From contig JAUZPC010000042.1 of the NCBI GenBank assembly GCA_030706105.1, forward strand, positions 1 to 12,717: 12,717 bases of DNA, given 5' to 3'. The stretch comes from Bacteroidota bacterium. Its GTDB lineage: Bacteria > Bacteroidota > Ignavibacteria > Ignavibacteriales > Ignavibacteriaceae. This document shows, piece after piece, positions 8,401-12,717 of the stretch (position 1 is its first letter; every line of letters starts with the position of its first letter). The notes beneath the pieces were generated by a model. That model was not told the DNA's origin and made no database searches. It saw nothing but the letters and a program-made list of their open reading frames with translations. The position numbers were made by a program, and so were the translations under genes.

Positions 8401-8459
8401 TGTAAGCTAAAAGCAGGGGCAAAAGCTTTGGTCCAGCCGTACTATTTTATTGAATGTAT

Positions 8460-9569
8460 TTACGAAGCCAGTGTTTTTATTTTAGTCTGTTTAATCCCTT
8501 CCTTAATTGGAATGTTTCTGAGCTGGGCTTTTGTCAGTTTATTCTCAAGAAGCCATTTGTATAATTTTTTTATTCCATTTTGTACAGTAATTGAAGGACT
8601 CCAATTAAGCATTTTTTTAATTTTCGCAGTATCGGAGATGTAATATCTCTGGTCGCCGGTGCGCCAGTCGTCAAAAAGAATTTTTGGTTTTAATCCGCTT
8701 ATTGAAAAAATTGTGTCCATAAGTTCCAATAAACTAATTGAATTGTTTATTCCGCCGCCGATATTAAAAATATGTCCGGCAGTTTTTTTTATGTTTTTCC
8801 TTACTAAATCCAAGGCTTCAACCAAATCATCAATATATAAAACATCTCTGACCTGTCTGCCATCTCCAAAAATTGTAAATCCGTTAAGGTTTATTGTCTG
8901 GAGCAGAAAGTGAGTTAGCCATCCTTGCTCCTCACTGCCATGCTGATGAGGTCCATATATGCTTCCTAATCTAAGCACAACTGAGGGGATGTTGAAACTG
9001 GAAAAATAATCAAGCACATATTGATCGGCTGAGCCTTTTGAACACCCGTAAGGAGTATTGAATCTTACAGGCATACTTTCGTTAAATCCATGATTATAAA
9101 TTGAAGGTTCTTTTAATGAATAGCGAGTGTGGTTTTCAGTAAGTTCAATGTTGTGTAAGCTCCCGTAAACTTTTCCTGAAGAAGTGAAAACAAACGAAGA
9201 AATAGGTGTGCTGTTTTTGACCGCTTCCAATAAATGCAACGTTCCTTTTACATTAGTTTCAAAATCCTCAAGAGGATTTACTAAACTTGCAGAAAGAGAA
9301 ACTTGGGCCGCGAAGTGGTAAATTGACTCACAGTTCTTAACTGCTTTATAAACAGAATCATATTGCTTAATGCTGCCAAGCTGGATTTGAACTCTTTCTT
9401 TATACTTTTCACATAGCCAGTTAAGATTTTGCTCAACGCCATTTCTGGAAAGGTCATCAAAAATTCTAACGGTAAAATTATTGGAGAGCAGTTTATCTGC
9501 TAAATTGATTCCTATAAAACCGGCACCGCCTGTAATTAAGATGGGTTTGTTTGTGTTCTTGTTGGTCAT
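8460..9569 (-). CDS. NAD-dependent sugar-nucleotide epimerase, CDP-paratose 2-epimerase-like
   Basis: This 369-residue protein is an extended short-chain dehydrogenase. It has the NAD-binding loop GGAGFIG (14-20), FDDLSR (37-42), HFAAQVSLS (85-93), SSGKVYG (130-136), and the catalytic Tyr174 and Lys178 in PYGCSKGSADQYVLDY. The stretch YGCSKGSADQYVLDY with IYGPHQHGSEEQGW (204-217) and GDGRQVRDVLYIDDLV (235-250) closely resembles CDP-paratose 2-epimerase (Tyv/RfbE) as I remember it, more than GalE. That enzyme inverts C2 of CDP-paratose to give CDP-tyvelose for O-antigen. Here no CDP-glucose dehydratase or synthase lies nearby, so the true substrate may differ. The protein runs about 30 residues longer than Tyv at its ends. 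It has no visible partner gene and stands alone, divergent from the cytochrome cluster. Confidence 0.88.
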   Translation of the reverse strand: MTNKNTNKPILITGGAGFIGINLADKLLSNNFTVRIFDDLSRNGVEQNLNWLCEKYKERVQIQLGSIKQYDSVYKAVKNCESIYHFAAQVSLSASLVNPLEDFETNVKGTLHLLEAVKNSTPISSFVFTSSGKVYGSLHNIELTENHTRYSLKEPSIYNHGFNESMPVRFNTPYGCSKGSADQYVLDYFSSFNIPSVVLRLGSIYGPHQHGSEEQGWLTHFLLQTINLNGFTIFGDGRQVRDVLYIDDLVEALDLVRKNIKKTAGHIFNIGGGINNSISLLELMDTIFSISGLKPKILFDDWRTGDQRYYISDTAKIKKMLNWSPSITVQNGIKKLYKWLLENKLTKAQLRNIPIKEGIKQTKIKTLAS

Positions 9570-9805
9570 ATTTTTTATGAAATAATCTTGTAATATTTAT
9601 CTTGTTAAAGTATCTTAAAATTTTTAGTGTAAAAATTGGGATAAAACAGGTAAAGTGTTGTGATATTAAACAGTTATCCGAGCATAAATTATAAAAATTG
9701 ATAAAAAATACATAAAAATAACTTGTGTGTTGTTGAATAATTATATTATATTAGTAATGATGGAAATAAAAATCCTTGAAAACGACTTAAATCGTGGTTC
9801 AAAAG

Positions 9806-9981
9806 ACACTTAAAATTACAGAAAGTATTATCCATCACGAGTTCTGAAAAATTGATTGAAGATATTAGGCGGAGTAAGTGTGATGCAGATTGAGACCATT
9901 AAATTGACTAATTACTTACCGCATTGTATCTTGCAATCAGGAGTATTATAAAATTGCGCATCCTTATATGTAAGTAAGGAT
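9806..9981 (+). promoter_or_regulatory. Attenuator-like leader with competing pairings
   Basis: Four segments can pair in alternative ways. ACACTTA (9806-9812) is the exact complement of TAAGTGT (9875-9881). The overlapping GTAAGTG (9874-9880) can also pair with TTACTTAC (9912-9919), helped by GCGG (9869-9872) with CCGC (9919-9922). TTACTTAC is in turn the exact complement of GTAAGTAA (9970-9977), which overlaps the loop and 3' arm of the terminator at 9960-9985. The 3-4 pairing would block the terminator, and the 2-3 pairing would free it. This is the logic of transcription attenuation. Complementary 7-8-mers arise by chance at about this density, so confidence is limited. I do not recognise a known aptamer. 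Confidence 0.35.
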
Positions 9982-9985
9982 TTTT
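9960..9985 (+). terminator. Intrinsic terminator upstream of the nonahaem cytochrome gene
   Basis: ATCCTTA (9960-9966) and TAAGGAT (9975-9981) form a perfect 7-bp stem with an 8-nt loop, followed directly by a T-run. The T-run is only on the plus-strand 3' side, so it acts on plus-strand transcription. It ends 27 nt before the cytochrome ATG. The gene upstream is transcribed away from it, so it either ends an unannotated leader transcript or acts as an attenuator for the cytochrome genes. Confidence 0.6.
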
Positions 9986-10012
9986 ATAATTTGATATAAA
10001 ATAGGTAAACTT

Positions 10013-11584
10013 ATGATGAAAAATTTACTATTTGCGATAGTATTACTGCTGATTACCGGTTCCTTTGTCTATGGTCAAACACAAGTTTATTACTTGGGAA
10101 CAGGTACAAGTTCTGACCAGCAGGGCACTTCTTGTGCATCCTGCCATACCACCGGTAATATTGGCCAGCCAATTTATGATGAATGGAAAAATACTAAACA
10201 CGCTGTTGCTTTTGATTCACTGGCCTCCATTAGCTATTTTGGTTATGATTGTCTTCCTTGTCACAACACCGGATGGGAAGCCGGAACTCCAAATTATGGG
10301 GCCGATGAATATGTTGTTAAAGATACATCTCACCATCCGAATTATATAATTACAAATACTACTAATTTTAACAGAGTTAAAAATGTAGGCTGCGAAGCTT
10401 GCCATGGTGCCGCAGGAACTTCGGACAGGCAAATCGGTTCAAACCATTGGGTGGATTATCAGCCCAGCTTATCAGCTACTGTATGCGCTAAATGCCATCA
10501 AGGTGAGCATAATCCTTATTATGAAGAATGGTTACAGTCTGCACATTCAAGAAGTACTCAAACCGGCTTTATAATTAATAATAAAGCATGCGTCAGGTGC
10601 CATGTTGCCCAGAATTTTATTATGTATTCTGAAAATCCGGCAGCGTACAGAGATACAATTTTGGCTACCGGTTCAGACATTGTTCCTCTATCATGTGTAG
10701 CATGCCATAATCCTCACAGCAAAACTAATACTGCCCAATTAAGATTTCCATTACTTAGCTCAAGAACTATATGCGATGAATGTCATACCGGCGAAATTGA
10801 TTCTGTTGATGTTAACCAGGCACCTCATCATTCTACTTCAGAATTATTAAGCGGTTCACCTTTGTTTGGATTTAGATATCCTGGACAAACTTATATAAAT
10901 TCAGCGCACACTTATGCAGCTCAGCATAGATGTGTTGACTGCCATGTACATTCAAATCCTGCAAGTGCAGGAGTACTGGCAAGTACGGGTCACACATTTG
11001 AGCCCAGAGTTGAGGCTTGCAGAACCTGCCATGCAGATTATTATACCGCTGTGGATACTTCAAATCATGATAAGAGATTTGATTATAGAGGTGTTCAGAC
11101 AACAATTGACAGCTTAATGACAAAACTTGAGTATAAATTAACTCACTCAACTCATCAGGATTCTCTAACGCTTGCATTTAAAGAAGCAAATTATAATTTG
11201 CTCTCTGCACAAGGCGAGGGTTCGCATGGTATCCATAATACCCGTTTGGTTAAAAAACTATTAATGGATGCAATTGCCGGTTACAACCCAACAGGTGTAG
11301 AGAGAGAAGAAGGAGTTCCTACCGCTTATTCAATAAGCCAGAATTATCCTAATCCATTTAACCCGACTACAACTATAAGATTTTCTGTCCCAACTCAGGG
11401 TAACGTGCGGATTATTGTTTATGATGCATTGGGTAAAGAAGTAGTTGTATTGGTTAATAGCAGCTATCACCAGGGTAATTATAGTGTAGAGTGGAACGCA
11501 GGAAAGTATTCTTCAGGTATTTACTTCTACCGTATAGAAGCAGGCAGTTTCAATATGGTTAAGAAGATGATATTGATGAAATAG
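10013..11584 (+). CDS. Nonahaem c-type cytochrome with T9SS sorting domain
   Basis: This is a 523-residue exported multihaem cytochrome. A Sec signal peptide spans about 1-21 (cleavage probably at VYG/QTQ). Nine CxxCH haem-binding motifs follow, with first Cys at 41, 80, 127, 158, 193, 228, 254, 307 and 336. Additional His residues in EWKNTKH, EEWLQSAH and NSAH contexts are likely distal ligands and resemble the cytochrome c554-type domain. A His-rich segment with SHGIHNTRLVKKLLMDA (404-420) recalls the C-terminal helix of multihaem reductases. Residues about 437-523 are a T9SS type A sorting domain: NYPNPFNPTTTIRFSVP, VYDALGKEVVVLV, GNYSVEWNAG, SSGIYFYRI and a final VKKMILMK. The domain predicts export across the outer membrane and surface attachment or release. 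The likely role is electron transfer at the cell surface, or reduction of an external substrate. Two consecutive ATG codons begin the gene; the first is used here. Confidence 0.93.
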   Translation: MMKNLLFAIVLLLITGSFVYGQTQVYYLGTGTSSDQQGTSCASCHTTGNIGQPIYDEWKNTKHAVAFDSLASISYFGYDCLPCHNTGWEAGTPNYGADEYVVKDTSHHPNYIITNTTNFNRVKNVGCEACHGAAGTSDRQIGSNHWVDYQPSLSATVCAKCHQGEHNPYYEEWLQSAHSRSTQTGFIINNKACVRCHVAQNFIMYSENPAAYRDTILATGSDIVPLSCVACHNPHSKTNTAQLRFPLLSSRTICDECHTGEIDSVDVNQAPHHSTSELLSGSPLFGFRYPGQTYINSAHTYAAQHRCVDCHVHSNPASAGVLASTGHTFEPRVEACRTCHADYYTAVDTSNHDKRFDYRGVQTTIDSLMTKLEYKLTHSTHQDSLTLAFKEANYNLLSAQGEGSHGIHNTRLVKKLLMDAIAGYNPTGVEREEGVPTAYSISQNYPNPFNPTTTIRFSVPTQGNVRIIVYDALGKEVVVLVNSSYHQGNYSVEWNAGKYSSGIYFYRIEAGSFNMVKKMILMK

Positions 11585-11592
11585 TTAAGTGT

Positions 11593-11746
11593 AGGGAGTT
11601 TGTTCCTAAAGGCTATTTCTGTCGATTTTTAGTGCCGGTGGTGAAGTTTCCTCAAAATAAAAGGAAAAATCCGCTAGCCGGCAATGTTTCCTGCAAAGTA
11701 TCAATAATTGATGCTGACAAGAAATGGCCTATAGGACAAATTCTCT
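11593..11746 (+). repeat. 154-bp imperfect palindrome, structured RNA or MITE-like element
   Basis: The two ends, 11593-11623 and 11716-11746, are inverted copies that pair over 29 positions, with one A-A mismatch and two single-base bulges (U11603, A11720). Core segments are GGCTATTTC (11611-11619) with GAAATGGCC (11721-11729), and TGTC with GACA. Inside are a second helix (11631-11639 with 11677-11685, core GCCGGT/GCCGGC), a small hairpin TTTCCT/AGGAAA (11647-11652, 11662-11667) and a hairpin GTATCAA/TTGATGC (11698-11704, 11708-11714). The three transition differences in the long helix and one in each of the two inner helices are G-U pairs in the plus-strand RNA and would be A-C on the other strand, which favours an RNA made from the plus strand. 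It begins 8 nt after the cytochrome stop. It is either a mobile hairpin repeat of MITE or Correia type or a structured intercistronic RNA. No target-site duplication is evident. Confidence 0.7.
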
Positions 11747-11772
11747 TATTTTCGCAACAAAAACATAAGAGG
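11743..11772 (+). promoter_or_regulatory. Ribosome binding site masked in a hairpin
   Basis: CTCTTAT (11743-11749) pairs perfectly with ATAAGAG (11765-11771) around a 15-nt loop. The 3' arm contains the Shine-Dalgarno AAGAGG (11767-11772), 7 nt before the ATG at 11780, the best such site in the cytochrome region. The 5' arm overlaps the outer end of the long palindrome (to 11746), so the two helices compete: forming the long helix to its full extent would free the binding site. This could tune translation of the tetrahaem cytochrome. Confidence 0.45.
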
Positions 11773-11779
11773 TTAAACT

Positions 11780-12361
11780 ATGCAAAAGTATCCAACTTTA
11801 GCAGTTCTGTTTTTACTTCCATTAATGCTTTATTCAGGCAATGTATTATCTAATAAACAAAACATTACCTTATCCGATGATGTTAAACATGCGTATGTAG
11901 GAGTTGAAACTTGTGGTATGTGCCATAAAAGTGCACAGCAGGGTGAACAATTAAATATTTGGAAAAAATCTGCTCACGCGCTTGCATATTTGGCATTGCA
12001 GACCCCAAAGGCAGACAGCATTGCATTGACTAAAGGCTTTACTACAAAAGCCGCAGAAACAGAGGCCTGCCTGAAATGCCACGTCTCAGGATATAATATT
12101 GATAAAGAACTTGTAAAAGCGAAATTCAAAATGGAGGACGGAGTGCAGTGCGAGACCTGCCACGGAGCCGGCAATGATTACAAATCCCCTTCAATTATGA
12201 AAGATAAGGAAAAGGCTGTTGCAAACGGCTTAATTGTTCCTGCTGACAGGGAAGCTTTTTGCAAAGGATGCCATAACACAGAAAGTCCGACTTTTATTAG
12301 TTTTAATTATGCTGATCAATGGGCAAAAATTAAACATTATAAACCGGGAAATGAAAAATAA
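11780..12361 (+). CDS. Tetrahaem cytochrome c, c554-like
   Basis: This 193-residue protein has an N-terminal signal peptide (about 1-24, hydrophobic core LAVLFLLPLMLYSG) and four CxxCH haem motifs with first Cys at 45 (CGMCH), 97 (CLKCH), 124 (CETCH) and 161 (CKGCH). The arrangement YVGVETCGMCH, then IWKKSAHALAY, ACLKCHVSGY, GVQCETCHGAG and FCKGCHN matches the cytochrome c554/c-prime family, periplasmic electron carriers best known from Nitrosomonas. There is no sorting domain or lipobox, so it should stay in the periplasm. The gene follows the nonahaem gene after a 195-nt gap filled by the long palindrome, and the putative barrel gene starts 22 nt after its stop. A frame read from GTG at 11632 into this gene is not accepted, because it is only an open stretch across the palindrome. 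Confidence 0.92.
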   Translation: MQKYPTLAVLFLLPLMLYSGNVLSNKQNITLSDDVKHAYVGVETCGMCHKSAQQGEQLNIWKKSAHALAYLALQTPKADSIALTKGFTTKAAETEACLKCHVSGYNIDKELVKAKFKMEDGVQCETCHGAGNDYKSPSIMKDKEKAVANGLIVPADREAFCKGCHNTESPTFISFNYADQWAKIKHYKPGNEK

Positions 12362-12383
12362 AATTTATAAATAAATTATAATT

Positions 12384-12717
12384 ATGAAGAAATTTTTACT
12401 AATTGCAGGAATCATTTTTAGCTTTAGCATATTACAGTTCCCACAGAATATTAACGGAAGGTTCTCTTCTTCGGTATATATGTTTAAGCAGTTTGATGCT
12501 GTTAATTCATCTGATAATTTCGTGCGTGCATATGAGATGCTTAATTTAAATGTAAATTACAGTCAATTCTCTTTACGTACAAGCATGAATCTGGAATCCG
12601 ATCTCTCCAAAAAAATTGATAATTCACCTCTTGTAAGATTTTACAACTTTTATTTGGAGGGGAGAGATCTATTCAAAGTTGCCAATGTAAAATTAGGCAG
12701 ACAACCGGTTTTTAACA
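12384..12717 (+). CDS. Probable outer-membrane beta-barrel protein (partial, 5' end)
   Basis: The first 111 codons of a gene run off the window. The N-terminus MKKFLLIAGIIFSFSILQF is a signal peptide, and the mature part starts near PQNINGRFSSSVYMF. The rest shows alternating polar and hydrophobic residues with aromatic girdles (LNLNVNYSQFSLRTSMNLES, VRFYNFYLEG), as in transmembrane beta-strands, and the phrase VKLGRQPVFN seen in several porin-like families. It starts 22 nt after the tetrahaem cytochrome stop, so it is probably cotranscribed and may be the outer-membrane partner of the two cytochromes. The family cannot be fixed from this fragment. No Shine-Dalgarno is visible. Confidence 0.75.
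   Translation, partial: MKKFLLIAGIIFSFSILQFPQNINGRFSSSVYMFKQFDAVNSSDNFVRAYEMLNLNVNYSQFSLRTSMNLESDLSKKIDNSPLVRFYNFYLEGRDLFKVANVKLGRQPVFN

Larger units (their letters stand above)
9570..10012. other. 443-nt divergent intergenic region
   Basis: This very AT-rich stretch separates the epimerase and cytochrome starts, so it should hold two divergent promoters. The left half (9570-9755) shows no clear structure. A near match to the Bacteroidota minus-7 element TAnnTTTG (ATAATTTG, about 9987-9994) sits close to the cytochrome start but is not convincing. The right half (9757-9985) contains the attenuator-like leader and terminator listed separately. It also holds two very short frames with ATG starts (9757-9813, 18 codons; 9883-9951, 22 codons) that lack binding sites and family resemblance. 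I see no tRNA or recognised riboswitch consensus. Confidence 0.6.

Noticed and set aside
8401..8459. Hairpin AAAGC/GCTTT between rarA and the epimerase gene as a bidirectional terminator
   Set aside because: The stem is only 5 bp with competing registers and only a short T-run on either strand, too weak to call.
9795..9812. A tRNA T-arm-like string, GGTTCAAAA
   Set aside because: The flanking bases do not form the 5-bp T-stem and no acceptor or anticodon arm can be drawn around it.
10872..11177. 101-codon minus-strand frame inside the nonahaem cytochrome gene
   Set aside because: It is opposite nine-haem coding sequence whose CxxCH motifs prove the plus frame; the minus product has no coherent features.
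11593..11746. A c-di-GMP or cGAMP (GEMM) riboswitch, suggested by GCAAAG and by the position next to cytochrome genes
   Set aside because: The conserved order of GEMM elements (the CGCAAAGCC core followed by the tetraloop-receptor helix) is not present. Here GCCGGC precedes GCAAAG and the flanking CC is missing.
11632..11853. 73-codon plus-strand frame from GTG overlapping the tetrahaem cytochrome start
   Set aside because: It lies almost wholly within the palindromic element and runs out of frame into a well-supported cytochrome gene. It has no binding site and the product shows no signal or motif.

Overview
The window is about 12.7 kb of AT-rich bacterial DNA, probably from the Ignavibacteria or a close relative in the Bacteroidota/Chlorobi group. 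The main pointer is a C-terminal type IX secretion (T9SS) sorting domain with the motif NYPNPFNPTTTI on the large cytochrome at 10013-11584. Type IX secretion is confined to that superphylum, and this motif variant is typical of Ignavibacteria. Weak or absent Shine-Dalgarno sequences before most genes fit the same group. The taxonomic placement is inference.

Left part (1-697): the last 28 codons of a plus-strand gene, a hairpin terminator, a small minus-strand gene for an unrecognised 123-residue protein, and a divergent intergenic region with one palindrome.

Central part (698-8400): seven plus-strand genes that are tightly packed and probably cotranscribed. They encode a membrane-anchored penicillin-acylase-family Ntn hydrolase, methylenetetrahydrofolate reductase (metF), a Gfo/Idh/MocA oxidoreductase, a class II aldolase-family protein, D-alanine-D-alanine ligase (ddl), an FtsB/DivIC-type division protein and the AAA+ ATPase RarA. 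Gaps are 26, 6 and 9 nt, and three junctions overlap by 19, 1 and 1 nt. The block joins one-carbon metabolism, peptidoglycan precursor synthesis, division and replication-fork maintenance, so it looks like housekeeping sequence. A lone CDP-paratose-2-epimerase-like sugar-nucleotide epimerase (8460-9569, minus) converges on it.

Right part (9570-12717): the accessory and most interesting region. A 443-nt leader carries a plus-strand intrinsic terminator and a chain of mutually exclusive complementary segments. It precedes a nine-haem c-type cytochrome with a T9SS sorting domain. Then comes a 154-bp imperfect palindrome that folds into an elaborate RNA, a hairpin that masks a ribosome binding site, a four-haem cytochrome c554-like protein, and the start of a probable outer-membrane beta-barrel protein cut by the window edge. 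Together these suggest a cell-surface electron-transfer module: a periplasmic tetrahaem shuttle, an outer-membrane barrel, and a surface nonahaem cytochrome delivered by type IX secretion. Its expression may be controlled by two RNA elements. The gene calls are well supported; the conduit model and the RNA regulation are inference.
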